In this document: one piece after another, positions 33,569 through 42,635 of the stretch | Layout of the letters: each line of letters opens with the position of its first letter | How positions within the stretch are numbered: position 1 is the first letter of the stretch | Source: Chitinophaga rhizophila | GTDB taxonomy: Bacteria > Bacteroidota > Bacteroidia > Chitinophagales > Chitinophagaceae | Assembly (NCBI RefSeq): GCF_019492185.1 | Contig: NZ_JAICCF010000005.1 | Span: forward strand, 186,001-250,000 | Direction: 5' to 3' | Length of the DNA: 64,000 nt | The notes under the pieces: model-generated | What the model saw: only the letters and a program-made list of their open reading frames with translations | Databases searched by the model: none | What the model was told of the DNA's origin: nothing | Program-made: the position numbers and the translations under genes

Positions 33569-34048
33569 TTAATTAACTGTAGGGAGCAGAGCTGCAGAAT
33601 CTTGGGGAAGCATGGCGGAATCCAGCGGCGCACTTGCCGGAGGTAAATAGTTTGGAATGATACTTTCAAATGTGAGAGATATCTTCCAGCGGCCGTTTTC
33701 CTTGATCAACTGCAACCTTTCCTTTTGCTGGGATGAGGAGTTCAATACAGTTACGGTTGCTTTATCGCCGTTTTCTTCTGTATCAATCACCTTTATACCT
33801 GCTTTTTTAATCTTATCCCTTTCAGAATCATTACGTCGGGCGTCGAAGAAGGAGTATAGCTGTATTACCTGCTGCGATTCTTTAGTTGCATAATCCCTCG
33901 CCAGATCAAAATTCGAGTCCTGAATAGCATGCATAAAGTTCAGCGCCACCTCCTGAGGTGAAGCACTCTTTTTGCAACTGCCAAGTACAGTACCGAAAAA
34001 TAATACCAAGGTGAGAATGCGCAGATAACTGGTCATGCAATTGTTCAT
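33569..34048 (-). CDS. DUF4878-like lipoprotein
   Basis: 159 residues. Signal peptide with lipobox (VLGSCKK). The mature part begins SPQEVALNFMHAIQDSNFDLARDYATKESQQVIQLY and ends with a beta-rich half (VTVLNSSSQQKERLQLIKENGRWKISLTF), the NTF2-like pattern of DUF4878. A Pro/Ser/Ala-rich tail follows. The function is unknown; envelope location is inferred from the lipobox. Confidence 0.82.
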   Translation of the reverse strand: MNNCMTSYLRILTLVLFFGTVLGSCKKSASPQEVALNFMHAIQDSNFDLARDYATKESQQVIQLYSFFDARRNDSERDKIKKAGIKVIDTEENGDKATVTVLNSSSQQKERLQLIKENGRWKISLTFESIIPNYLPPASAPLDSAMLPQDSAALLPTVN

Positions 34049-34253
34049 TATAATACAGTTAACAAAAATAGGAGGAAAGTTAGAAAATTACAAAAAGCAG
34101 CTAGTGCAGCGGGTTGTAAATTTTAGCTTCAAACCTGTTTTTGAAAATTGTTGGTTTCCCCAATGTAAACCGATATAGGCAAGGAAGACTTTTAACAGTT
34201 TACGGTTCTAAGCCGTGAACATACTCAAAACCCTGTTAAGGAAGTGTTAATTG

Positions 34254-35213
34254 TTAGCGCTCCTCCTTGTCCTTAGCAGCATCATACGCACGTATGATAG
34301 CCTTAACCAGCCTGTGTCTTACTACATCTTCCTCATCCAGCTGCAGGTAACCAATACCATCAATATTGCGGAGAATACGTGTAGCCTTTTCCAAACCAGA
34401 TTTCTGGTTCTTTGGTAAGTCAATCTGCGTTAGGTCACCGGTAATGATCGCCTTCGCAGAAGCACCAATACGCGTCAAAAACATCTTCAGCTGTAACTCT
34501 GTAGCGTTCTGAGCCTCGTCCAGGATAATAAAGGCATTATCCAGCGTACGTCCGCGCATATACGCCAGCGGAGCAATCTCAATCACACGGTTAGTCATGA
34601 AGTAACTCAGCTTATCCGCAGGAATCATATCGTCCAGCGCGTCATAAAGCGGACGCAGGTACGGATCAATCTTCTCTTTTAAATCGCCGGGGAGGAAACC
34701 CAGATTCTCACCTGCCTCTACTGCCGGACGTGTCAGAATGATCTTACGCACTGCCTTGTTCTTCAAGGCCCTCACTGCCAGCGCAACCGCTGTATATGTC
34801 TTACCGGTACCGGCCGGACCGATCGCGAAGATAATGTCATTCTTGTCTGCCAGCGATACCATCTTCTTCTGATTCGCTGTTCTGGCCTTTACATTACGGC
34901 CATTTGGTCCAAATACAAGGATCTCGTTGGCGTTACGGTCTTTGAAATGATCGACTTTCTCCTCATCGCCAAGTATCTGCTCAAAATAGTTTTCGCTCAG
35001 ATTGCCATTACGCTCCAGGTATGAGATGATTTGAGTGATCTTTTCCTGCGCTGAAGCCACCTCCTCCGGTGCGCCGGAAAGTTTAAGCTGTGTACCACGG
35101 GATAAGATCTTTAACAATGGGAATTTCTTCTTTAGCAGATCAAGTTTTCCATTGTTTACTCCGAAGAACTCGATAGGGTTAATACTATCTAAGCTGATAA
35201 TTGATTCTGTCAA
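34254..35213 (-). CDS. phoH: PhoH family ATPase
   Basis: 319 residues. An N-terminal KH-like region (about 1-75) is followed by a P-loop ATPase: Walker A IGPAGTGKTYTAVALAVRAL (132-139 core), then LTRPAVEAGENLGFLPGDLKEKIDPYLRPLYDAL, Walker B AFIILDEAQNATELQLKMFLTRIG and GDLTQIDLPKNQKSGL. This is the typical PhoH/YbeZ arrangement, an RNA-linked ATPase of uncertain role near YbeY and ribosome maturation in other bacteria. ybeY is not adjacent here. Confidence 0.93.
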   Translation of the reverse strand: MTESIISLDSINPIEFFGVNNGKLDLLKKKFPLLKILSRGTQLKLSGAPEEVASAQEKITQIISYLERNGNLSENYFEQILGDEEKVDHFKDRNANEILVFGPNGRNVKARTANQKKMVSLADKNDIIFAIGPAGTGKTYTAVALAVRALKNKAVRKIILTRPAVEAGENLGFLPGDLKEKIDPYLRPLYDALDDMIPADKLSYFMTNRVIEIAPLAYMRGRTLDNAFIILDEAQNATELQLKMFLTRIGASAKAIITGDLTQIDLPKNQKSGLEKATRILRNIDGIGYLQLDEEDVVRHRLVKAIIRAYDAAKDKEER

Positions 35214-35651
35214 GTGCTATTTTATTTAGATCGTTTGAGGTATTCTATTGTAAAGTCTGTAAGGCAATATACCTTAAACCCCCTACATTAAAAAAACCTG
35301 CTAGTTTATAACTTTGTTGTTTTATGTCTGCCCGGCAAACCGCTTGACTAGCAGTGCCTCCAAAACCGACAGATAACCAAATGCATACGTTACACTACGA
35401 CGTGCATTAGCTATACAGACTGCTTCAATAACCACGCCAAAGCATGTTACCAATATTATCAGGTACTCATACTCTTTCTTTGGAGCTCCACGCCTGCAAA
35501 TCTGCCAGAAAGATACCTGTCATAGTTCCCGAAATCACAAAATTAAGCCCTTAAATAATACAAATGACTGTCTCCCCGGCAGATAGTTATCAAGAATGAA
35601 TATTTTTAATCATATATTGAGTATTTTTAAAGGGATTATTGTTCGGGATTT
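35214..35651. other. Intergenic region before the PAS kinase gene
   Basis: A 438-base gap between divergent genes. TAACTTTGT at 35309-35317 matches TAnnTTTG on the + strand, but it lies more than 300 bases before the kinase start. No RNA gene, repeat or further ORF is convincing. Confidence 0.4.
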
Positions 35652-37865
35652 ATGATGAATGCCATTATGGGTAACGCGCTGGCCAATGTCATTCCGGCGC
35701 TGTTACTGGATCTGCATGGTAACCTCCTGTATGCCAACCAACCGGCTTCAGCATGGCTCCAGATTCCAGAGGGGGAATTTCATCCGCCAGGAAATACCAA
35801 CTGTTTACATTTTAATGAAGTTATCGGTAGAAGTTCAGGCTTGTACTGGCCCATGTTATGTCACTTGCTCAAAATGGGCCGGCCCGCCTGCGTCGAGAAG
35901 TACGATCATCACCACCGCTGGACCCAATGGCAACTGACTCCTGCCGCTGACCAGTTCCTCCTGTACGGCACCGATATCACCGGCAGAAAGACGGTTGAAA
36001 CAGGCTCCGTCCTCCATGCCTTTCCGCTCGGTTTACAGCACTTCAGCCCCGAGGGGATCCACCGTAACGCTAACGAACTGCAATATGACATATGGGAAGC
36101 AATAGATCCCGGACTTACAATACCGGGATACAACCTGTTTGAAGAACCGGCCTTCCAGGAGACCGGCCTTTCCGACCTTTTTACTACCACGCTCCATACC
36201 GGCGAACCTGCCAGCCGCGAGGTAGCGCTAGGCTATCGGGAACATGCTGTCAACCATGTCACCCGGATTCTACCTGCCTACTACGAAGTGACTGTCTTCC
36301 CGGTTAAAGACCATATAGGAACTATTACCGAGCTGGTAATGATGATGTGCGACATCACCGAAAAGCAACTTTCCAGGATGCAGCTCAAAAAGAGCGCCCG
36401 CCTCCTCGATCTCGTTATAGAAAATCTGCCCATCGGTTATATACAGTTCGATCACTTCGGATTTATCCGCAGGATCAACCAGACCCAGCGCGCCTTCTTC
36501 CAGTACGATTCCAATAGGGAAGATACCCCCTTCAATGTGGTAAACGATCCCTTCGCCCGCCTGTACGGCCTGGATGAACTTTTCCTGCATGTGATGGTGC
36601 ACAATAAGATGCTCCGGGTCGAAAAGCAGCTTGACTTCTCGAAAGACAGCCGCTGGACGGCCCAGAACCGCGAAGTATGGCTTGACCTTACCCTGTTCCC
36701 GCTGCGCGACCCTGTAGACCAGGAACAGATAGTTGTCGTACTGGTGAATGATATTACCGACAAAAAACTGGAAAGGCAGATCCGACACCTGCTGCAACGC
36801 AATACTGAACAACTGCACCTCTTCTTTGACGCGGTAGATATGGGCTATGCTACCATGGAACGCGACGGGACCCTCTCTTTCGTTAATACCAAAGGCGAGG
36901 AGATGGCCGGCCGACGTGTGCTGCCTGGAGAAAATATCTTCAGTATGCTGCCGGAACTGGAAAATGCCAGTCCCTTCAAAACACGCTTTTCCGCTGCCCT
37001 GGCAGATGACATCTCTCAATCTTTCAGCAGTTACTTTCCCAGAAGGTACAAGTGGTACGAGTTCCTGATCACGCCCATGAGCGACGGTACAGTTTCTGTC
37101 TTTATCAGGGACATTACCGATAGCCGGAACATGCAAAAAGACCTGTTCCGCGCCAATAAACAGCTTAACAGGCTGAATCGTAGCCTCGTAAACCAGAATC
37201 AGCAGCTGGAAGACTTCGCCCACATCACCTCTCACAACCTGCGTGCTCCTATAGCCAATCTTAAAGCACTGATGCAGATGCACAGTGATTCTGCCTTGCT
37301 ACACGAGCGTGAGCAGTACCTGAGCCTGGTCAGGGAGGTCATCTTTAAGATCGATGAAACCCTGAATGACCTCGTAGATGTTGTCCAGATCAGGAAAGAT
37401 GTGGATGTAGAACGGGAAGAGCTTATCTTTGCCGAGCGCCTTCAGTATGTGAAAGACGTTCTGTACGTGGATATCGAAAATAGCGGCATATTGCTTACAA
37501 CAAATTTTGAGCACGCTCCATCATTGGAGTTTCCGCGCCCTTACCTGGACAGTATCCTGCAGAATCTGATCACCAACGCGATCCGTTACCGTACTTTGGA
37601 ACACAAACCCCGCCTTCATCTGAAGAGCTGGCGTGAAAACGGATATACCATGCTGACCGTCGAAGATAATGGCCTCGGGATTGACATGGAACGCTTCGGA
37701 CATAAACTCTTCGGGTTTAGAAAGACATTCCATAAGAACAAAGACGCCAAAGGTATCGGCCTTTTTATTACCAAAACACAGATAGAGGCCATGGGCGGAA
37801 GCATCCGCGCAGAAAGTACACCTGGCCAGGGTACGAAATTTATTATTACCTTTAAAACAGAATAA
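35652..37865 (+). CDS. Soluble multi-PAS sensor histidine kinase
   Basis: 737 residues with no membrane segment or signal peptide, so probably a cytosolic sensor. PAS-like units: residues 1-115 (ALLLDLHGNLLYANQPASAWLQ), about 115-260, about 260-395 (LDLVIENLPIGYIQFDHFGFIRRINQTQRAFF) and about 395-505 (HLFFDAVDMGYATMERDGTLSFVNTKGEEMAG). The HisKA-type helix carries His528 in FAHITSHNLRAPIANLKAL. The ATPase domain has ITNAIRYRT, VEDNGLGIDM and KGIGLFITKTQIEAMGG. A response regulator gene follows eight bases later. The signal is unknown. Confidence 0.92.
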   Translation: MMNAIMGNALANVIPALLLDLHGNLLYANQPASAWLQIPEGEFHPPGNTNCLHFNEVIGRSSGLYWPMLCHLLKMGRPACVEKYDHHHRWTQWQLTPAADQFLLYGTDITGRKTVETGSVLHAFPLGLQHFSPEGIHRNANELQYDIWEAIDPGLTIPGYNLFEEPAFQETGLSDLFTTTLHTGEPASREVALGYREHAVNHVTRILPAYYEVTVFPVKDHIGTITELVMMMCDITEKQLSRMQLKKSARLLDLVIENLPIGYIQFDHFGFIRRINQTQRAFFQYDSNREDTPFNVVNDPFARLYGLDELFLHVMVHNKMLRVEKQLDFSKDSRWTAQNREVWLDLTLFPLRDPVDQEQIVVVLVNDITDKKLERQIRHLLQRNTEQLHLFFDAVDMGYATMERDGTLSFVNTKGEEMAGRRVLPGENIFSMLPELENASPFKTRFSAALADDISQSFSSYFPRRYKWYEFLITPMSDGTVSVFIRDITDSRNMQKDLFRANKQLNRLNRSLVNQNQQLEDFAHITSHNLRAPIANLKALMQMHSDSALLHEREQYLSLVREVIFKIDETLNDLVDVVQIRKDVDVEREELIFAERLQYVKDVLYVDIENSGILLTTNFEHAPSLEFPRPYLDSILQNLITNAIRYRTLEHKPRLHLKSWRENGYTMLTVEDNGLGIDMERFGHKLFGFRKTFHKNKDAKGIGLFITKTQIEAMGGSIRAESTPGQGTKFIITFKTE

Positions 37866-37873
37866 ATCCCTGT

Positions 37874-38269
37874 ATGCAATTGCACAATATGATTTTTATC
37901 GTAGATGATGATCCGATCCATCAGCAGATCGCTAACATCATGATCAAAAGACAGGGTATAGGTGAAAATGTAAGGGCTTTTTCTGACGCACAGGATGTAC
38001 TGGACTACCTTCGTCAGTACTCATTTGAGGCAGAACAATTGCCCGACCTGATCTTACTTGATCTTAATATGCCAGTTATGGACGGATGGGATTTCCTCAA
38101 TGATTACGCGGGTTTCTATAAAGATCTGGCCAAACAGATCGGCATATTTGTACTGACGTCTTCCATTGACGACAAGGATCGCAGGAAAGTAGACACTTAC
38201 TCTTTCGTGAAAGGCTACCTGACCAAACCCTTGTCCAGCGAAATCATTACTAAGTTACAAACCAGTTAA
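37874..38269 (+). CDS. Single-domain response regulator
   Basis: 131 residues, only a receiver domain. Acidic pocket IVDDDP (Asp11-13), phosphoacceptor Asp63 in LILLDLNMPVMDGWDF, switch Thr/Ser in FVLTSSIDD and Lys in GYLTKPLS. There is no output domain, so it acts through protein contacts. It forms an operon with the PAS kinase and probably receives its phosphate. Confidence 0.93.
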   Translation: MQLHNMIFIVDDDPIHQQIANIMIKRQGIGENVRAFSDAQDVLDYLRQYSFEAEQLPDLILLDLNMPVMDGWDFLNDYAGFYKDLAKQIGIFVLTSSIDDKDRRKVDTYSFVKGYLTKPLSSEIITKLQTS

Positions 38270-38294
38270 CCCAACAAACATTTTTAGTATATAG

Positions 38295-38333
38295 AAGGGG
38301 GTTATGTCATCAGCGACATAACCCCCTTTTATT
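38295..38333. terminator. Bidirectional terminator
   Basis: AAGGGGGTTATGTC pairs perfectly with GACATAACCCCCTT around a short loop and is T-rich on both sides. It separates the response regulator (+) from rpe (-). Confidence 0.9.
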
Positions 38334-38410
38334 TGCGCCCGGTAAGTGTTAAAACATATTAAATGTATGTTACCGGATCGTATATACTAACCCTATAGTA
38401 TTTACTCCTA

Positions 38411-39076
38411 TCAGGCATGCTTCAGGGCCCTGATCGTTGCAGCAGGATCTTTTGATGAAAAGACCGTACTACCTGCAACCAGCACATTTGCGCCCGCATC
38501 CAGTATACTGCCGGCATTTTCCACTGTAATACCACCGTCCACCTCAATCAGCGCATGCGCTTTGTAATGATTGATCATCTCTCTCGTCTGACGGATCTTC
38601 TCCAGGCTTTTCTGAATAAAGTGCTGTCCGCCAAATCCTGGATTCACACTCATGATCAGTACCAGGTCTACATCATTAATAATATTCTCCAGCAGGTGTA
38701 CAGGCGTATGCGGATTCAACGCCACGCCGGCTTTCATGCCCAGATCCTTGATCTGTTGTATGTTTCTGTGCAGGTGATTGCAGGTTTCATAATGCACGGT
38801 CAGCATATCTGCACCGGCTTTTTTGAAGTCTTCTGCATATTTCTCCGGCTCTTCGATCATCAGGTGCACATCACAGAACTTTGTAGTAGCCTTTCTGATA
38901 TGCGAGATGACCGGCAGGCCAAAACTGATATTAGGTACAAATCTTCCATCCATTACATCCAGATGCAACCAGTCCGCCTCACTGTGATTCAGCATGTCAA
39001 CCTCTTTTCCCAGTTCCAGGAAGTTGGACGCCAGGAGGGACGGTGCAATAAAAGTATTTCTGTTTTCCAAAGCCAC
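38411..39076 (-). CDS. rpe: Ribulose-phosphate 3-epimerase
   Basis: 221 residues, a TIM barrel of normal length. It interconverts ribulose 5-phosphate and xylulose 5-phosphate in the pentose phosphate pathway. Motifs: SLLASNFLELGKEV, WLHLDVMDGRFVPNISFGLPV, CDVHLMIEEPEKY, VLIMSVNPGFGGQHFI and LIEVDGGITVENAGSILDAGANVLVAGSTVF. Metal-binding His/Asp residues are present in each. Confidence 0.96.
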   Translation of the reverse strand: MALENRNTFIAPSLLASNFLELGKEVDMLNHSEADWLHLDVMDGRFVPNISFGLPVISHIRKATTKFCDVHLMIEEPEKYAEDFKKAGADMLTVHYETCNHLHRNIQQIKDLGMKAGVALNPHTPVHLLENIINDVDLVLIMSVNPGFGGQHFIQKSLEKIRQTREMINHYKAHALIEVDGGITVENAGSILDAGANVLVAGSTVFSSKDPAATIRALKHA

Positions 39077-39154
39077 TCGTTTAAAGATTAGTGATCACGT
39101 ACCTGCCATTCAACCCTGGCCGATACGGCTATTCATCGTTACGAATATACTTGT

Positions 39155-40162
39155 TTATTTTTTTAGTTTGTCCAAAGCGGCTTTGGCTTCCTTGTAATCT
39201 TTCCTGAATGTCATCGCCTTGATGTAATCATCAATCGCATCTTCCTTACGTCCCAGCTGCTCCAGACACTGCGCCCTGTTATAATATGCCTCGGCATTAT
39301 TCGGAGATACCTTGGCTGCCAGGTCAAAATAACGCAATCCTTCCTTCCAGTTCTTCTTCCGTACGTTGATCGTACCCAGGGCCATGTAAGACCTCTCATC
39401 ATCCGGATCAGCAGTGATACTACTGTTATAAGCAGTAATGGCTGCGGCAATATTGCCCGACTGCTCATAGTACTGCCCCAGCGCAATCAATGGCTCCGCA
39501 CTTAACGTATCCAGTTTCGCTGCCAGCTGATAGTACTTGGGTGTATTTGGTGAACGCCTTGTCAGCAACAGATCTCCCAGCTCCATCACTGCGTCAAAAT
39601 CACTATGCAGGCCTGCCCGGTCAACGGCTGCTGTCAGGTGACTAATTGCCAGTGCAGTATCCTGATGCTCCTCTGCAATCCTTGCTTTCAGATAGTAGGC
39701 CTTATCATACGTGCCTGCCGACCGGGCCAGTACGTCAGCTACGCTATCGGCCGACTGATAACGTTTGTCTTCAATCATTGCAGTTGCCAGCCGGTATTGC
39801 AGATATGGATAACCAGGCGCTGTCTCCAAGGCCTTCTCAAAATGAGCGATCGCCTGCGGATAACGTTCCAGTACCAGGGCAGCTTCCCCTGCGCCCGCCC
39901 AGAAATCAGTAACAGCCGGTTTGATAGCTGCTGCTTTCTCGAAATCTTTCTGCGACAATGCCGGATCTGTATTAAACAGTATCAACGCCCGGCGGAAGTA
40001 CAGGGCCTCGTTATCGGGAAACTGAGCGATTGAGTCCGTTAATGGTTGTACCAGCGGGGCATAAAGAGCTGAGTCAGCATCCGCTTTGGCGGCAGCTGCT
40101 TCCTGCTGGCCACCCTGACAGGAAGCAAAAAAAGGAATAGATAAGAGCAACAGGTATTTCAT
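39155..40162 (-). CDS. TPR lipoprotein
   Basis: 335 residues. The signal ends at FFASCQ (Cys15). The rest is a chain of seven to eight TPR units, for example EALYFRRALILFNTDPALSQKDFEKAAAIKP, GEAALVLERYPQAIAHFEKALETAPGYPYLQYRLATAMI and YMALGTINVRKKNWKEGLRYFDLAAKVSPNNAEAYYNRAQCLEQLGRKEDAIDDYIKAM. It is envelope-anchored and probably a scaffold; the partner is unknown. It stands between rpe and the thr operon. Confidence 0.88.
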   Translation of the reverse strand: MKYLLLLSIPFFASCQGGQQEAAAAKADADSALYAPLVQPLTDSIAQFPDNEALYFRRALILFNTDPALSQKDFEKAAAIKPAVTDFWAGAGEAALVLERYPQAIAHFEKALETAPGYPYLQYRLATAMIEDKRYQSADSVADVLARSAGTYDKAYYLKARIAEEHQDTALAISHLTAAVDRAGLHSDFDAVMELGDLLLTRRSPNTPKYYQLAAKLDTLSAEPLIALGQYYEQSGNIAAAITAYNSSITADPDDERSYMALGTINVRKKNWKEGLRYFDLAAKVSPNNAEAYYNRAQCLEQLGRKEDAIDDYIKAMTFRKDYKEAKAALDKLKK

Positions 40163-40238
40163 AAGACAATTATATAAAAAATGCTGGAAATTCCGCAGTT
40201 ATGATAAAATGTAGCGGGGCTGACTGGTGGTATAAATA

Positions 40239-40268
40239 AGAATGGCCAACCTTTCGGTCAGCCATTCT
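40239..40268 (-). terminator. Terminator of the threonine operon
   Basis: On the minus strand AGAATGGC pairs with GCCATTCT, enclosing a second stem closed by a GAAA tetraloop, followed by a T-rich stretch. It lies 24 bases past the thrC stop. Confidence 0.8.
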
Positions 40269-40292
40269 GCCTGATCTTTATTGCATGCCGGA

Positions 40293-41600
40293 TCAGTTGG
40301 CCGTCAGCCATTGCTTTAATGCATTATATTCAGCCGGGAGCTCAACAGATTGCTTTTCCAGGTCGTACAGCGACTGTACACGTTCCGGTGTAACAATTTT
40401 ATCCTGCAGGGATACCGGCGCAGTATCGGCAAACTTAACCGGATGCGCCGTTTCAAGAAATACGCCTGCTGTATTAGCCACTGGTCCCGCGGCTGATAAG
40501 TATTTTTTAAGTCCGAGGTAACCCACAGCACCATGGGGGTCCAGCATGTACTGGTGCTCACGCCATACCTGTTCCATCGTCGTCACTGTATCTGCGTCGC
40601 CAAAGGACATGGAGGTCAGCTTCTCTTTCAATGCCGGCAAACTGTTCGCAAACAACTCCAGTATGCGTACAAAATTACTGGGGTCTGCCACGTCCATCGC
40701 ATTGGAAAGGGTAGCGGTAGCCTTACCCGGCGTATACGCACCTGTCTGCATAAACCTGGGTACCGTATCATTCACATTGGTACTGGCTACAAAATGCTTC
40801 ACCGGCAATCCCATGGCTGCTGCCATCATACCGGCACAGATATTACCGAAGTTGCCGCTGGGAACAGAGAATACGACATCACGGTGTTTGGCCATCAGCT
40901 GCTTGTATGCCAGCAGATAGTAGAACATCTGCGGCAGCCAGCGGGCAACATTGATAGAGTTGGCGCTCGTCAGCAGGCAATGTGCCTGCAGTTCAGCATC
41001 GAGAAACGCTGTTTTCACCATCCGCTGACAGTCATCAAACGTTCCTGCTATTTCCAGGGCTGTAATATTACCGTTCAGGGTGGTCAGTTGTTTTTCCTGT
41101 AAGGTGCTTACCTTGCCGGAAGGGTAGAGTATTACCACTCTGACACCTGGAACATTGTAAAAGCCTGCTGCCACTGCTCCGCCGGTATCGCCGGAGGTAG
41201 CTACCAATACTGTTACCGGCCGGCTGTCATTCCTTCTGAAGTAACCCAGGCATCCCGCCATAAAACGTGCGCCCACGTCCTTGAATGCCAGCGTAGGGCC
41301 ATGAAACAGTTCCAGGGAGTATATGTTGTCTTCCACGTTTACCAAAGGAAACGGGAAACTGAGGGTATCAGCAATGATCTGCTTTAGTACCGCTGCAGGA
41401 ATTTCATCGCCTACAAACGGTTGTATTGCTGCATAGGCAATGTCAAGATCATCTTTGTTAACGATATCATCGAGGAATGCCTTATCGAAAGCAGGAATAC
41501 GCTCCGGGAAATACAGCCCTTTATCAGGCGCTAAGCCTTGTACTACCGCTTCTTCAAAAGATACAATGTGTTGTTTATTCTGCAGACTGAAATATTTCAT
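40293..41600 (-). CDS. thrC: Threonine synthase
   Basis: 435 residues. It converts O-phosphohomoserine to threonine with PLP. The PLP lysine is Lys107 in LFHGPTLAFKDVGARFM. Other signatures: VLVATSGDTGGAVAAGF (phosphate-binding), LLTSANSINVARWLPQMFYY and VPSGNFGNICAGMMA. It belongs to the long bacterial/yeast class. The thrB stop is six bases upstream, so the two are translated from one mRNA. Confidence 0.96.
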   Translation of the reverse strand: MKYFSLQNKQHIVSFEEAVVQGLAPDKGLYFPERIPAFDKAFLDDIVNKDDLDIAYAAIQPFVGDEIPAAVLKQIIADTLSFPFPLVNVEDNIYSLELFHGPTLAFKDVGARFMAGCLGYFRRNDSRPVTVLVATSGDTGGAVAAGFYNVPGVRVVILYPSGKVSTLQEKQLTTLNGNITALEIAGTFDDCQRMVKTAFLDAELQAHCLLTSANSINVARWLPQMFYYLLAYKQLMAKHRDVVFSVPSGNFGNICAGMMAAAMGLPVKHFVASTNVNDTVPRFMQTGAYTPGKATATLSNAMDVADPSNFVRILELFANSLPALKEKLTSMSFGDADTVTTMEQVWREHQYMLDPHGAVGYLGLKKYLSAAGPVANTAGVFLETAHPVKFADTAPVSLQDKIVTPERVQSLYDLEKQSVELPAEYNALKQWLTAN

Positions 41601-41606
41601 AAGAAT

Positions 41607-42542
41607 TTACGCTTTTGTAATTTTCACACCTTCCCTGTTTATTTGCGAAACATGGATTTTATAATCCACTCCCAGTGGAGCATATACCGTATCCATCATA
41701 GCCGCGACTTTGCGCGCAGTTTCTTCCCCTCTGCTCAACATAAATACGGAAGGACCTGAACCGGAAATACCTCCTCCCAATGCGCCGGCTTCCTTACATT
41801 TCACCTTCAGTTCATAAAACGCCGGTATCAGGATCGCGCGTACTGGTTCTACAATAGCATCTTCCAGTGAACGGCTGATCAGGTCATAATTTTCCTGGTA
41901 CAGGCCTGCTACCAGTGCGCCTACATTGCCCCACTGGCGGATGGCATCTGTCATCAGCACTTTCTGTTTTAATATCTCACGCGCATCAGATGTTTTCACT
42001 TCTATCTGCGGATGTATTACGGTTACCCACAGGTCAGCCGGTGTATGCAGGCCAGTGATGTCAAGTGGTTTATAACTCCTCACCAGTGTAAATCCTCCCA
42101 TGATAGCCGGTGCCACATTATCCGCATGTGCAGCGCCACTGGCCAGTCTTTCACCTTCCATTGCAAATCGTACCAGCTGCTTTTGTGTGAATGGTTTACC
42201 CAGCAGATAATTCGCGCCGGCTACAGCACCGGCTGAGCTGGCTGCGCTGGAACCAATGCCGCTACCTGGAGGTATGTTTTTAAACAGCTCCAACTCAATG
42301 CCCACATCCGGCTGTCCGTATTTCTGCAATAATGCCTGTATGGCCACGCCACACACATTCTGCGACGGCTCAGTAGACAAAGAAGCGCCATGTACTGCTG
42401 TGATAGTTACGCCAGGTTTATCGCTTCTGCGCATAATCATTTCATCGCCGGGTGCATCCATTGCCAGTCCGATAACATCAAAGCCGCAGGCCACATTGGC
42501 AACAGTAGCAGGGGCGAATACTTTTATGCAGTCATTTTCCAT
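41607..42542 (-). CDS. thrB: Homoserine kinase (GHMP family)
   Basis: 311 residues. It phosphorylates homoserine. The N-terminus VFAPATVANVACGFDVIGLAMDAPGD is typical, the ATP loop is IPPGSGIGSSAASSAGAVAGAN (about 90-111), and the third GHMP motif is GALGGGISGSGPSVFML. The middle gene of thrA-thrB-thrC, 93 bases after thrA and six before thrC. Confidence 0.96.
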   Translation of the reverse strand: MENDCIKVFAPATVANVACGFDVIGLAMDAPGDEMIMRRSDKPGVTITAVHGASLSTEPSQNVCGVAIQALLQKYGQPDVGIELELFKNIPPGSGIGSSAASSAGAVAGANYLLGKPFTQKQLVRFAMEGERLASGAAHADNVAPAIMGGFTLVRSYKPLDITGLHTPADLWVTVIHPQIEVKTSDAREILKQKVLMTDAIRQWGNVGALVAGLYQENYDLISRSLEDAIVEPVRAILIPAFYELKVKCKEAGALGGGISGSGPSVFMLSRGEETARKVAAMMDTVYAPLGVDYKIHVSQINREGVKITKA

Positions 42543-42635
42543 GAAGAGTCAGTGTTTAGTAATTTGAAGTCAGGCATCAGCACTAAGCAGCATACAGTAT
42601 TATCTATGATACTTAATTCCTGATACCTAATTGAT